From Bog-950 sp964423405 (lineage in GTDB: Bacteria; Bacteroidota; Bacteroidia; Chitinophagales; LD1): a stretch of 64,000 nt of DNA. The notes beneath the pieces were generated by a model. It was given only the letters and a program-made list of their open reading frames with translations. It ran no database searches and was not told the DNA's origin. Position 1 is the first letter of the stretch. Each line of letters begins with the position of its first letter. The DNA is taken from NCBI GenBank assembly GCA_964423405.1, contig CAYREY010000010.1, positions 1 to 64,000 of the forward strand, given 5' to 3'. The position numbers and the translations under genes were made by a program. Shown one piece after another: positions 1-9,318 of the stretch.

Positions 1-2
1 AA

Positions 3-113
3 GGGCAGGCTGCTAAGTACGATAGTGCCCGCTATGGCGGCTTACGCGTAGATGACGATGGCAACAGTGTGTTGGTGGGTTTGTTTGATGCGCGTTTGAA
101 ACAACTTAAGTGA
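3..113 (+). CDS. 3' end of an unidentified gene (partial)
   Basis: An open frame runs from the left edge to a TGA at 111-113 and gives 36 residues ending DARLKQLK. Its codon use matches the neighbouring genes and the frame is open to the edge, so it is probably the C-terminus of a gene that begins outside the window. The piece is too short for a family assignment; Gly and Asp are frequent (RYGGLRVDDDGN). The 239 bases that follow, up to the next start, hold only a 5-bp hairpin (CGGAA/TTCCG) without a T-run, and I see nothing else in them. Confidence 0.5.
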   Translation, partial: GQAAKYDSARYGGLRVDDDGNSVLVGLFDARLKQLK

Positions 114-352
114 TTTTAGATTTTGAAAGTGTGATGTTAGAATGAACAGCCGGAATTAAACTTCCGAAGTTTAGCAGAACCAGCCACCGCATAGAAATAC
201 TGCTCCATCTTCCAACGCTAATCCGTAAAGGATGTATCAGGCTTTTTAGCACCACTATACTGATGGTGATAAAGATCAGTTGCTGCTGGTTGGCTGTATG
301 CTTAATTTTCGATATTGTTTTTCATATTTGGCCTTACTAAATACAATAGTAC

Positions 353-1648
353 ATGAAGATTACGTTTGTAAACCATTCGAGTTTTATAGTTGAACATAAT
401 GGCGTATCAATAATTGCCGACCCCTGGTTGGAAGGACGTGTGTTTAACAACGGGTGGGAGCTGTTGAGCAAATCGAAGTTTAGTTACGAAGATTTTAAGA
501 ACATTGATTACATCTGGTTTTCGCACGAGCACCCCGACCATTTTTATCCGCCCAACCTAAAACAGATACCAGCCGAATACAAGAAAAACATTACCGTGCT
601 TTTCCAGTCAACTATAGATGGACGCGTTGCCAGCTACTGCCGCAAGGCCGGGTTTAAGGATGTGATAGAAATGCAGAAAGGTACCTATTACGACCTGGCG
701 CCGGATTTTAAAGTGCTGTGCGAGTATTTTGATGAAGGTGACTCATGGATTGTGTACAAGGGTGGGGGATTAACTTATTTGAATACGAATGATTGCGGGG
801 TACGTAACCTGCCACAGGCACAGTATATTAAAGATATAGTAGGCAAGGTAGATGTACTGCTTACCCAGTTTTCGTATGCGTACTGGGCCGGAAATAAAGA
901 AGAGGTGGAGCTACGCCAGCGTATTGCTGATGAAAAGCTCGATTCACTTAAATTTCAGTGCGAGGTATTTAAACCCACCGTTACTATACCAATTGCCAGC
1001 TATGTTTTCTTTTGCCATGAAGAAAATTTTTATCTGAACGACTGCGTAAATACTGCCGAGAAAACATACAACTACATAAAAAAGAATACCGATAGCAAAC
1101 CGGTAGTGCTTTATAACGGCGATTCGTACACTTTTCCGCAGGAGTGGGATTCGGCGCCGGCTATAGAAAGCTTTAAACGCGATTTTAAGAACATAGAACT
1201 AAGTCCCGAGAAACTGGTAAAGAATGTGCCGGTGCCTTTAGATGAGTTAAAGAAACAGGCTACCGCGTTTGTAGACAACCTGAAAAAGACCAATACTTTT
1301 CTGCTTACCGCTATGCTACGCCCTACGCATGTGCACCTGATGGACTATAACAAAACGTTTGAGCTATCGCTTAATGGCGGACTGGCAGAGCATAGTTATG
1401 ATTATAACACCTGCGATGTGTCGATGTCGTCAGAATCACTACTGTTTTGCCTTAAGTTTCCGTACGGGTTAGATACCACCCAGATAAACGGACGTATGCA
1501 GAAACCGCGTGGTGGTAATTATGCCAATTTTTACAACCTGTTCCGCATAGACCAACAGAAGAGCCGCGGACAGGAAATGACACTTAGCTACCTGGCCGGT
1601 GTTGCTACACGTAAGGTAATGGCAAAGCTTGGCTTGTTTAAATATTAA
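353..1648 (+). CDS. MBL-fold metallo-hydrolase (UlaG / NAPE-PLD-like)
   Basis: A 431-residue cytosolic protein with no signal peptide. The N-terminus (MKITFVNHSSFIVE...ADPW) is the usual opening strand of the metallo-beta-lactamase superfamily, close to UlaG and NAPE-phospholipase D-like members. The zinc motif HxHxDH is intact at residues 58-63 (SHEHPDH). The 200 residues after the core MBL fold are long for UlaG and probably form a substrate cap or an extra C-terminal domain. Substrate unknown; hydrolysis of a phosphoester or lactone is the family-level expectation. The ATG at 353 puts the strand-forming MKITF at the very start, as in relatives. The gene converges on the T9SS protein to its right, so it is probably monocistronic. 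Confidence 0.8.
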   Translation: MKITFVNHSSFIVEHNGVSIIADPWLEGRVFNNGWELLSKSKFSYEDFKNIDYIWFSHEHPDHFYPPNLKQIPAEYKKNITVLFQSTIDGRVASYCRKAGFKDVIEMQKGTYYDLAPDFKVLCEYFDEGDSWIVYKGGGLTYLNTNDCGVRNLPQAQYIKDIVGKVDVLLTQFSYAYWAGNKEEVELRQRIADEKLDSLKFQCEVFKPTVTIPIASYVFFCHEENFYLNDCVNTAEKTYNYIKKNTDSKPVVLYNGDSYTFPQEWDSAPAIESFKRDFKNIELSPEKLVKNVPVPLDELKKQATAFVDNLKKTNTFLLTAMLRPTHVHLMDYNKTFELSLNGGLAEHSYDYNTCDVSMSSESLLFCLKFPYGLDTTQINGRMQKPRGGNYANFYNLFRIDQQKSRGQEMTLSYLAGVATRKVMAKLGLFKY

Positions 1649-1649
1649 A

Positions 1650-1682
1650 ACTGCACTTAAAGGCATTTAATCTATAAATGCA
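1650..1682. terminator. Small palindrome between convergent genes
   Basis: GCATTTA at 1663-1669 pairs with TAAATGC at 1675-1681 around a 5-nt loop, between the stops of two convergent genes. There is no T-run, so it would be a weak intrinsic terminator at best; the position is the main argument. Confidence 0.3.
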
Positions 1683-1686
1683 GCAG

Positions 1687-4230
1687 TTACCTTATCAATG
1701 TAATATTTTTGGTAACCGTAAACAACTTACCGGGGTTTAACTGGCTGCTGTAGTTAACCTGTACCAAATACACTCCTGCCGGCTGTGCGTTGCCTTTATA
1801 GTTACCATCCCAGGCGCCGTTACCCTGTACATCGTACACTACTTCGCCCCAGCGGTTAAATATTTTAACCTGCACTACTTCGGCAAATTTTAAAGGGAAG
1901 ATGGTAAACACATCGTTAACCCCGCTGTTGTTGGGGGTAAACGCGTCGGGTACTTTTACATCGGGTTGTACTAACTCTATAGTATAGCAGGCGCTGGCCG
2001 TACACTCAATATCGCTGGTTACAGTTACACAGTAGGTAGTAGTCTGTTCCGGTGCGGCCACGGGGTTGTAAACAGAGCTGTTATTCAAACCATTTGCAGG
2101 GCTCCATGTATATGTATAGCTGCTACTATCGCCGCTGGCAGTAAGCTGTACTGTTTGCCCCAACAATATGCTGGTATCGGGCACTGCTGTTATAGTGGTT
2201 TGTATACCGGTAACATTTGCCTGCACCGATTGTATTGCTTTACATCCTTCGGCATCGGTAATGGTTACAGTAAAAGTGGTTGGGCTTACAACAGGCAGGG
2301 TTATAGTAGCTGTGCTTTGCCCGGTGTTCCATACATAGCTAACCGCAGTTGGTGCTGTAGCTGTCATGGTTACCGGTTTCTCTACACAAACAGTTGTATC
2401 GCAACACACCGTTAGTGCAGGTGGTGTATTGGTTACGGTTGCTGTACCTGAGCGCGATACCGTACAACCATTCTGGTCGGTTACGGTAACCGTAAACACT
2501 TCGGTATTATACACCTCGCGTATAATAGCATTATCGGTTGCACCGGTACTCCACTGGTAAGTAAGCGGCACCGGTGGGTTTACATTAATATCAAAAATAA
2601 CCTGGCTGCCCGGGCATACTTCTGTATCGCAACAGAAAGTCAGGCCGGGTATATCGTTTAACACAATTACAGTAAGTGTGCGTTGCTCGGTACAGCCGCG
2701 CCAGTCGGTAACCGTTACGGTGTAAGCTGTAGTAACGGTTGGCTGTGGCAAAATAAATTCAGCAGTATCGCCGGTGCTCCACAACACCGCTGGCGGAAAT
2801 GTAGCGGTATCTATTTCATACAGCAAAGCTGTTTGTCCGGGGCAGATGGTTGTGTCCTGATAGGCTGCCACATCCAGCCGCACAAACGGGATAGTATCTA
2901 CCGGTATATTCAAATCGGTACGGGTACCGCCATCGGCACCGGGTTGTGCCCCGTTGGTAGTAAGGTACGGACAAGCCGGGGGGCCTAACCCAAATACGTT
3001 CATACCATTTGTACCACCGGTGTCTATCAATACAACACTACCCGGCACCGATGCCTGTTTTACCCAAAGCAAACCACCACCACCACCACCACCGGGGCCC
3101 ATACAAAACGAGTTAGACCCTCCGTTATCCAGTATCCCTCCATCGCCACCAGCTACATCTACTATCACATTGCCGGTTATGTTATCTACCTGCAACAATA
3201 CAGCACCTCCACCGCCACCGCCACCAGCCCCATCACTGCGCGCCATTATATCTACTTTATTGCCTCGGGCGTTTATCTTCTTATTATTTGCCACCAGTGT
3301 ATTGGCTATTAGTATCACTATACCGCCACCATTGGCGCCGCTGGTAAGTTCGTTATTGTTACCATCGCCGGCGCCACCACCACCACCCATAAACACTTTG
3401 TTTACTGTAGTCAGGTAGTTCAGCATCTGCCCACCTTCGCCGGGCCCGGGGCCCGGGCACGAAAAATTAGAAGTATTTGACCGTACCCCTCCCCTGCCTC
3501 CGGCACCATAGCTACTACCACCACCACCGCCGGTGTTATGGTCATTACCACCACCACCACCATTGGCATTTTTGCCGCGGCCATAATTTATACCGGGCAC
3601 ATAGCCTATACCTTCGCCTTTAGGGGCGCCACAGCTAAGTGTAGCACAGGCATAATCGGTAGAGCCACCCACACCATTATTATAACATGCCTGCGAGGCA
3701 TTATCGTTTTCTTTCAACGCTCCCCTGAAACCAAGCCCTTTTACAGTAACCGAATCGTTAAGCGTAAGCGTATTGGCTTTAATAAGAATCACCCCACCCG
3801 TGCTGCCATCCCACGCTTGTGCTGTAAGCGGCGATGTTACTACCGCATCATTATACTCTTCCAGCGATACCAGTTGCAACCCTTCGGCCTGGTAATCGCG
3901 CATCAGGGCGTATTTAAACTCAATAAAATTGCCGCTTACTACTTTAATTTCATTTATCTCGTAGTTACCGGCTCCGCGGTAGTTTAGTATATTACCATAC
4001 GAAGAGCCGTTGAGGTTGTCTATCTCAGCACCTCTCATTTGTATCAACATTACCTTCTGCCCTACGCTAAAGCCAACGGTTGTACTTACTGTAACTACAT
4101 TGGCGCAAAAATTAATATTAGTAACAGCGGCATACTTATTTACTACGCCACCAATAGTTGTTTGGGCTACAACCCCTATATGCAACCACAACAGGCACAC
4201 AATAACCCCGAAATTCTTTATCCCCTTCAT
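1687..4230 (-). CDS. Secreted T9SS type B protein with glycine-rich and PKD-like domains
   Basis: An 847-residue exported protein. Residues 1-22 form a signal peptide ending VVAQ. An N-terminal domain follows, then a long glycine-rich stretch (about residues 185-430, with several runs of five or more Gly), then three or four Ig/PKD-like repeats of about 80 residues, each with the core YxWSTG...VTVTDxxGC. The last 85 residues (PDAFTPNNSGVND...FNRWGEVVYD...PAGVYLVQV) are a gliding-motility-type CHU_C sorting domain, so the protein should leave through the T9SS and stay on or leave the cell surface. The glycine-rich part resembles the loops of surface or receptor-like beta-rich proteins, but no ligand can be inferred. 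Single-gene unit, convergent with the MBL gene. Confidence 0.85.
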   Translation of the reverse strand: MKGIKNFGVIVCLLWLHIGVVAQTTIGGVVNKYAAVTNINFCANVVTVSTTVGFSVGQKVMLIQMRGAEIDNLNGSSYGNILNYRGAGNYEINEIKVVSGNFIEFKYALMRDYQAEGLQLVSLEEYNDAVVTSPLTAQAWDGSTGGVILIKANTLTLNDSVTVKGLGFRGALKENDNASQACYNNGVGGSTDYACATLSCGAPKGEGIGYVPGINYGRGKNANGGGGGNDHNTGGGGGSSYGAGGRGGVRSNTSNFSCPGPGPGEGGQMLNYLTTVNKVFMGGGGGAGDGNNNELTSGANGGGIVILIANTLVANNKKINARGNKVDIMARSDGAGGGGGGGAVLLQVDNITGNVIVDVAGGDGGILDNGGSNSFCMGPGGGGGGGLLWVKQASVPGSVVLIDTGGTNGMNVFGLGPPACPYLTTNGAQPGADGGTRTDLNIPVDTIPFVRLDVAAYQDTTICPGQTALLYEIDTATFPPAVLWSTGDTAEFILPQPTVTTAYTVTVTDWRGCTEQRTLTVIVLNDIPGLTFCCDTEVCPGSQVIFDINVNPPVPLTYQWSTGATDNAIIREVYNTEVFTVTVTDQNGCTVSRSGTATVTNTPPALTVCCDTTVCVEKPVTMTATAPTAVSYVWNTGQSTATITLPVVSPTTFTVTITDAEGCKAIQSVQANVTGIQTTITAVPDTSILLGQTVQLTASGDSSSYTYTWSPANGLNNSSVYNPVAAPEQTTTYCVTVTSDIECTASACYTIELVQPDVKVPDAFTPNNSGVNDVFTIFPLKFAEVVQVKIFNRWGEVVYDVQGNGAWDGNYKGNAQPAGVYLVQVNYSSQLNPGKLFTVTKNITLIR

Positions 4231-4419
4231 GTATATATCAGACGCTGAGTAATATAAAATAGTTCGGTAAACTTAACTCATTTTCAACCGATACAGGTTT
4301 CAATATTATCTACATTATTAGCTATCAAGCCATGTAGCAATACCACAAAACTTCTAAAAAAGCTATCTGACAGCGGTAATTCAAACTTTTTACAGCAACT
4401 TTACGTTACGTACATGTTT

Positions 4420-5676
4420 ATGAAAAAGCTCCTGTCTTTCTTTTTACTGATAACCTTTTCGGCAACCATGTTTGCCTCACAGATACTGATACCTATGGAC
4501 CAAAGCCAGGCTAACCACCTGAAAGCCTATGGCATTGCCTACTGGGTACTAAAACAAAATGTAACGGTAGACTGGCTGCTGAACTACCGCGGCGGAAGCT
4601 TTTCGGTACCGTATGCAACGGCTATTGAAAGTGAATGCAAAATACGGGGTGTTAGCTTTGAGATAATAGCTGCGGGCCAATATAACGCCATACTGGCCGA
4701 AATAGCCGACCCCGAGAAGAACATGGATGTGATGAAACTGGAGAAAGCACCCAAAGTGGCGGTGTACTCACCCAAAAACAAACTACCCTGGGATGATGCC
4801 GTAACCCTGGTACTTAAATATGCCGAGATACCTTATGAAGTAGTGTATGATGATGAAGTACTGGATGGCAAACTGCTGTTATACGATTGGCTGCACCTGC
4901 ACCACGAAGACTTTACCGGCCAGTACGGTAAGTTCTACGGCAGCTACGGGCAGGCGCAATGGTATCAGGAAGACCAGGCCATGCACGAGGCTACCGCCAA
5001 GCGCCGGGGCTTTGCCAAAGTATCGCAAATGAAACTGGCCGTGGCTAAAAACATACGCGATTTTGTTTTCGGTGGTGGCTTTATGTTTGCCATGTGCAGC
5101 GCTACCGATAGCTACGATATTGCCCTATCGGCCGATGGGGTGGATATGTGCGATGTGATGTACGATGGCGATCCGCAGGACCCTGCCGCACAATCAAAAC
5201 TTAACTACAACAACTGCTTTGCGTTCGAAAACTTTCACCTGCGTACCAACCCTTACGAGTACGAGTACAGCGACATAGATGTAACTACTTACCGCGCGGT
5301 GCCTAAAGACCTCGACTATTTTACGCTGTTCGATTTTAGCGCCAAGTGGGACCCCGTGCCTACCATGCTTTGCCAGAACCACACCAAAACCATTAAAGGT
5401 TTTCTGGGCCAGACAACAGCTTTCAGCAAACGCTTTATAAAAAGCGGTGTACTGGTAATGGGCCAAAACAAATCGGCTAACGAAGCCCGTTACATACACG
5501 GCGAATACGGCAAAGGGCTATGGAGCTGGTACAGCGGCCACGACCCTGAGGACTATCAGCACCTGGTAGGCGACCCACCTACCAACCTGGATGTACACCC
5601 TAACTCACCGGGCTACAGGCTTATATTAAATAATGTACTGTTTCCCGCAGCGCGGAAGAAGAAGCAAAAAACTTAG
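4420..5676 (+). CDS. Exported Bacteroidota protein often labelled 'asparagine synthetase B'
   Basis: A protein of 418 residues from the ATG at 4420; an in-frame ATG at 4414 adds two. Residues 1-20 are a signal peptide (KKLLSFFLLITFSATMFAS). It matches my recollection of a conserved Bacteroidota family that databases name asparagine synthetase B. None of the hallmarks of that enzyme are visible: no N-terminal Cys nucleophile, no PP-loop SGGxDS, and it is exported. A GGGFMFAMCSAT segment near residue 226 looks like the nucleophile elbow of a class I glutamine-amidotransferase-like fold, with a YDW...HHEDF segment about 65 residues earlier. I infer a periplasmic GATase1-like protein, not a synthetase. 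Function unknown. A strong terminator follows 14 bases after the stop. Confidence 0.65.
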   Translation: MKKLLSFFLLITFSATMFASQILIPMDQSQANHLKAYGIAYWVLKQNVTVDWLLNYRGGSFSVPYATAIESECKIRGVSFEIIAAGQYNAILAEIADPEKNMDVMKLEKAPKVAVYSPKNKLPWDDAVTLVLKYAEIPYEVVYDDEVLDGKLLLYDWLHLHHEDFTGQYGKFYGSYGQAQWYQEDQAMHEATAKRRGFAKVSQMKLAVAKNIRDFVFGGGFMFAMCSATDSYDIALSADGVDMCDVMYDGDPQDPAAQSKLNYNNCFAFENFHLRTNPYEYEYSDIDVTTYRAVPKDLDYFTLFDFSAKWDPVPTMLCQNHTKTIKGFLGQTTAFSKRFIKSGVLVMGQNKSANEARYIHGEYGKGLWSWYSGHDPEDYQHLVGDPPTNLDVHPNSPGYRLILNNVLFPAARKKKQKT

Positions 5677-5690
5677 CAGCTATTTATATA

Positions 5691-5731
5691 AACAAGAAAG
5701 CCCGCTCATTGAGCGGGCTTTCTTGTTTAGT
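5691..5731. terminator. Bidirectional intrinsic terminator
   Basis: Perfect 17-bp stem (5691-5707 with 5711-5727) and a 3-nt loop, between two convergent genes. The ends are A/T-rich (AACAAGAAAG/CTTTCTTGTT), so it can work on either strand. Confidence 0.9.
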
Positions 5732-5744
5732 AGCTGTATGGTTA

Positions 5745-6353
5745 TTAGTAGTTGGCTTCTTTTCTCCAGTTATCAAACTCCTTTTTCTCAATCTGGGTAA
5801 ATATATCTTTCAGGGCAGTGCTCCACGATTTTTTGATGTCGCCGCCGCCTGCTTTGCCGGTTAGCTTTTTAGTCCATAGCACCTTGTGGGTAGCTATATC
5901 TATAAAGGTAACATGCACGGTAGCTATACCGGTAGTTTTGTTAAAGCTCTCTACTATAAACGAAACCGCCAGGCCATCTTTTTTCAGGCCGGTAGGTATA
6001 GTCTGTGCTATTTCGTCAATTTTCTCGCGGCTAAATTCTACAGCCTCGTCACCTTTCAGGCTACCTGTTTCGCGGGCCATGCACAGCTTAAGTAAGCCTC
6101 CGGGATCTTTAACAGCCGAGTTCTTTTTAAACACTTTAGCCAGGTCAAGGTCAATAGTTACATCGCCCCAGGCTTTAAAGTATTCATCTTTTATTTTGTG
6201 CGGGCTCTCATCGCCAAAGCCTATCATTTTAGCATTACGGAAATCGAAACCATACCAGCCTATGGTAGGGCTGCTGAATACTTTGTGAGGGTCTTGCGCC
6301 TGTAGTGCAACCATACCTATTAGGGCTGCCAGCAGTAATACATTCTTTTTCAT
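5745..6353 (-). CDS. Exported protein of unknown function
   Basis: A 202-residue protein with a signal peptide (residues 1-20, cleavage after LQAQ). The mature part is an alpha/beta mixture with a conserved-looking opening, SSPTIGWYGFDFRNAKMIGFGDE, then a central segment containing VSFIVESFNKTTGIATVHVTFIDIATHKVLW, which reads like a beta-sheet domain of outer-membrane assembly or LPP20-type proteins. No Cys lipobox, so it is probably soluble in the periplasm. I recognise no named family with confidence. Start chosen at the ATG giving a standard KKN-leader. It shares the terminator on its 3' side with the gene upstream on the other strand. Confidence 0.6.
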   Translation of the reverse strand: MKKNVLLLAALIGMVALQAQDPHKVFSSPTIGWYGFDFRNAKMIGFGDESPHKIKDEYFKAWGDVTIDLDLAKVFKKNSAVKDPGGLLKLCMARETGSLKGDEAVEFSREKIDEIAQTIPTGLKKDGLAVSFIVESFNKTTGIATVHVTFIDIATHKVLWTKKLTGKAGGGDIKKSWSTALKDIFTQIEKKEFDNWRKEANY

Positions 6354-6493
6354 TTGTTACTTGTTTTTTCGTGAACAGAATAAAAATAGAAAAAGCATGG
6401 AAATGAAAAAGCCCGATGTAGTAGTTATAGCAAAGACTATTTATATCCTTTTAACCTGTTTTAACGCCATTTTGCCCATTTTTCGCCTTAAAG

Positions 6494-6524
6494 TTTGCCG
6501 TTTAAAAAAAATCGGTTTGGTTTG
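6494..6524 (+). promoter_or_regulatory. Bacteroidota-type promoter for icd
   Basis: TTTG at 6494-6497, 19 bases, then TTGGTTTG at 6517-6524, against the consensus TTTG-N19-TAnnTTTG: only one mismatch. The start of transcription would fall near 6531, about 25 bases before the icd ATG. Confidence 0.6.
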
Positions 6525-6555
6525 TTGTGCTTAAAAAATCTAAACCTTACTTATT

Positions 6556-7884
6556 ATGGCAGAAAAAATAACCATTAGCAGAGGCAAGCTGAAAGTGCCC
6601 GATCATCCTGTAATTCCTTTTATTGAGGGTGATGGTACAGGCCCGGATATCTGGCGCGCTTCTGTACGTGTACTTGACGCCGCTGTTGAAACCGCATACA
6701 AAGGCAAAAAGAAAATTGAATGGAAAGAAGTATTAGCTGGCGAAAAAAGCTTTAAACAAACAGGCAACTGGCTACCCGATGAAACCCTGGACGCTTTCCG
6801 CGAATACCTGGTGGGTATTAAAGGGCCGCTTACCACACCTGTAGGTGGCGGTATCCGCTCGCTTAACGTGGCCCTGCGCCAGATACTTGATTTATACGTA
6901 TGTCTGCGCCCGGTACGTTACTACACCGGCACTCCATCGCCGGTTAAACACCCCGAGAAAGTGAGCATGGTTATCTTCCGCGAAAACACCGAAGATATCT
7001 ATGCCGGTATAGACTACGCCGGTGGCAGCGAAGCAGCTAACGAAATTCTTAAATTCCTGAAAAGAAAGTTTGAGAAAGACTTTGGTAAAATACGCTTTAG
7101 CGACAAGAAAAAAGGTAAAGAATACCTGAAGGCCGCCCGCCTGAAAGATACCGACCCTGAAACCTGTGTAGGTATTGGTATTAAACCAGTATCTAAAATA
7201 GGTTCACAGCGCCTTGTACGCTCGGCTATTGAGTATGCTATAACCCACAAACAAAAAACGGTAACACTGGTGCACAAAGGCAACATTATGAAGTTTACCG
7301 AAGGTGCTTTCCGCGATTGGGGTTATGCAGTAGCCGAAACTGAGTTTGCCGCCGAAACTTACACCTGGAACACCTGGGAGAAAACCAAAAAAGAAAAAGG
7401 CGAAGCCGCTGCCAACGACGAAATGAAAGCAGCACAGGCCGCTGGTAAAATTATAGTTAAGGACTCTATTGCCGATATTACCCTGCAGCAGGTACTTACC
7501 CGCCCCGAGGATTTTGATGTAATAGCAACCCTTAACCTTAACGGCGACTACCTGAGCGATGCATTAGCCGCACAGGTAGGTGGTATAGGTATTGCACCGG
7601 GCGCTAACATTAACTATGTAACCGGCCACGCTATATTTGAGGCTACCCACGGTACTGCCCCTAAATATGCCGACCTGGATAAAGTGAACCCTGGTTCTGT
7701 AATTCTTTCGGGTGCTATGATGTTTGAATACCTGGGCTGGACCAAAGCCGCCGAACTTATTCACAAAGGCCTGGAAGGCGCTATTGCCCACAAACGCGTT
7801 ACCTACGATTTCGCCCGCCTGATGGACGGTGCTACCGAAATTAAGTGCAGCGAGTTTGCCGATGAAATCATCAAAAACTTCTAA
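6556..7884 (+). CDS. icd: NADP-dependent isocitrate dehydrogenase
   Basis: Converts isocitrate and NADP+ to 2-oxoglutarate, CO2 and NADPH in the TCA cycle. At 442 residues it is a dimeric prokaryotic type I enzyme, slightly longer than the 416-residue E. coli protein. The isocitrate-binding set is intact: Ser102 in GGGIRSLN (E. coli Ser113, the site phosphorylated by AceK), Arg108, Arg118 in CLRPVRYY, and Arg142 in FRENTEDIYAG. The cofactor region HGTAPKYADLDKVNPGS keeps the Lys-Tyr pair linked with NADP preference. No aceK, aceA or aceB lies nearby. It has its own promoter and terminator, so it is a single-gene unit. The segment KEKGEAAANDEMKAAQAAGK (about residues 277-296) is a charged helical insertion. 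Confidence 0.97.
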   Translation: MAEKITISRGKLKVPDHPVIPFIEGDGTGPDIWRASVRVLDAAVETAYKGKKKIEWKEVLAGEKSFKQTGNWLPDETLDAFREYLVGIKGPLTTPVGGGIRSLNVALRQILDLYVCLRPVRYYTGTPSPVKHPEKVSMVIFRENTEDIYAGIDYAGGSEAANEILKFLKRKFEKDFGKIRFSDKKKGKEYLKAARLKDTDPETCVGIGIKPVSKIGSQRLVRSAIEYAITHKQKTVTLVHKGNIMKFTEGAFRDWGYAVAETEFAAETYTWNTWEKTKKEKGEAAANDEMKAAQAAGKIIVKDSIADITLQQVLTRPEDFDVIATLNLNGDYLSDALAAQVGGIGIAPGANINYVTGHAIFEATHGTAPKYADLDKVNPGSVILSGAMMFEYLGWTKAAELIHKGLEGAIAHKRVTYDFARLMDGATEIKCSEFADEIIKNF

Positions 7885-7889
7885 TTAAA

Positions 7890-7920
7890 ATACGAAGTAC
7901 GAAGTTTGAAATACGAAGTA
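7890..7920. repeat. Short-period direct repeats (TACGAAGT)
   Basis: The word TACGAAGT occurs at 7891, 7896 (overlapping) and 7912, with the related GAAGTTTGAA between them. One of several low-complexity intergenic patches in this window with a period of about 7-10 bases. Confidence 0.6.
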
Positions 7921-7928
7921 ATACAAAG

Positions 7929-7962
7929 CCCCAGTTCGAAAGAATCGGGGTTTTGTTTTTTT
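7929..7962 (+). terminator. Intrinsic terminator of icd
   Basis: CCCC(A)GTTC-GAAA-GAAT(C)GGGG, with one A/C mismatch and a GU pair, is followed by TTTTGTTTTTTT. Confidence 0.8.
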
Positions 7963-8359
7963 ATCTTCTCACAGAACACACAGACCTACAAAGACTCACA
8001 GCCACCTGCATTATTCTGTGTTTTCTGTACAGTCCGTGAGATAACAGGTACTAATAAAAGAAACACGCTTTTTTTGCAAAAAACTAACCCATGCCTACAC
8101 CCACGCAACACAAGTAATTCATTTTAAACACATTAACACATACCCATGCCTATACCCCTCCTGCAAAAATGCCTACACCATTTAAATGTTAAATTATATT
8201 TTAATATTTAATTTAAAAAAAATGCCTTCTACCGTTGTACCCGCTTTTTTTAGAATTTGATTAAACCATTAACACTTGACAGTTACCGGCTGTTGTATTA
8301 ACTTACATAACAGCTATTTTCGTAAATTCGCTATGTTAAATTTAAACTACCCCATAAGT
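7963..8359. other. Gene-free stretch with an imperfect inverted repeat
   Basis: About 400 bases without a credible gene between the icd terminator and the next lipoprotein. At 7966-8043 there is an imperfect inverted repeat: TCTCACAGAACACACAGAC on the left mirrors GTCCGTGAGA with CTGTGTTTTCTGTACA on the right. From about 8160 to 8270 the sequence is strongly A/T-rich (TTAAATTATATTTTAATATTTAATTTAAA), where a promoter would be expected, but I cannot point to a clean -33/-7 pair. Confidence 0.5.
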
Positions 8360-9217
8360 ATGAATAATTTACGCTTGTTGTCGCTTATAGTTTTTGTTAC
8401 CCTCGCGCTTACCTCGTGCCGTAAAGAACTGGCCGAAAACATACAGAGCGCATCGGACAACGCAGCTATTGAAACCGAATATGCCCAGATATATGATGTG
8501 GTAGCCGACTATGCCAGCACCGACCCCCGCACCGGCAAAAACGAAGACCTGATATTACCCAGCGGTGCTGTGGTAACCTTTGCCGATACTACCTTTGATG
8601 ATGGCGACGGCATTGAGTTTACCCTCGATTACGGCCCGCTTGACCATGGCACCAGCTACAAAGGCATACTTTGCGGCGATGGCCGCTACCGTGCCGGTAA
8701 AATACACGTGGGCATGAATAACCGCTGGAACAATTTTCCGGTGGCGCTTAACGTAACCATATCTACCGCCGATGAATACTACGTGGGCAATGGTACCAAA
8801 ATGTACAAAGTATCGGGCAACAAAACCATACAGCGCGATAACGCCACCAGCTACCGTGTAACCGTAACCAACGCCACCATGCAGCGCGATAACGGCACTA
8901 TAAGCTGGGACAGCGACCGCAGCATAACCCGCACCTACGATGCCGGCCCGGGCTGGTATAACGATGAATACGAAATAAGCGGCAGCGCCAGCGGCACCAA
9001 CGCCAACGGTGGCAGCTTTATAGTAACCACCCTGCACCCGCTTAAAAAGAAACTTACTCTGGGCTGCCTTAGCACCTTTGTAAAAGGCGAACTGGTACTA
9101 ACCAACGGCAACGGCAAAGTATTAAATATTAACTACGACACCTTTAACAACGAAGCCTGCGATAAAACAGTTACCGTAACCTACAACGGCCAAAGTAAAG
9201 ATATACAGGTTTGGTAG
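8360..9217 (+). CDS. Lipoprotein of unknown function
   Basis: A 285-residue protein from the ATG at 8360. The frame is open to 8276, but only the ATG at 8360 places a normal signal peptide at the N-terminus: MNNLRLLSLIVFVTLALTSC, with a lipobox LTSC and Cys20 for lipidation. The mature protein is Ser/Thr/Asn/Gly-rich, beta-type, with two related segments (TIQRDNATSYRVTVTNATMQRDNGTISWD), and two cysteines near the end (GCLSTF, EACDKT) that could form a disulfide. I recognise no named family. It most likely sits in the outer membrane. Downstream there is only a short repeat-like spacer. Confidence 0.65.
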   Translation: MNNLRLLSLIVFVTLALTSCRKELAENIQSASDNAAIETEYAQIYDVVADYASTDPRTGKNEDLILPSGAVVTFADTTFDDGDGIEFTLDYGPLDHGTSYKGILCGDGRYRAGKIHVGMNNRWNNFPVALNVTISTADEYYVGNGTKMYKVSGNKTIQRDNATSYRVTVTNATMQRDNGTISWDSDRSITRTYDAGPGWYNDEYEISGSASGTNANGGSFIVTTLHPLKKKLTLGCLSTFVKGELVLTNGNGKVLNINYDTFNNEACDKTVTVTYNGQSKDIQVW

Positions 9218-9318
9218 TTAACAGTTGATAGTTGCGGGTTGCCGGTTGTTTGTACTGGCAATTTGAAAAGTGCCGATTAAACACGCTTATTTTTCTTCAT
9301 TAACAGCGTACTCAACAC

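Noticed and set aside
2954..3418. Plus-strand proline-rich frame of 154 codons
   Set aside because: It is the complement of the glycine-rich part of the minus-strand T9SS gene; its PPPPPP runs come from GGT/GGC codons on the other strand.
7906..8127. Frame of 73 codons after icd
   Set aside because: It begins in a repeat patch, runs through the icd terminator and an inverted repeat, and has no codon bias or signal of a protein.
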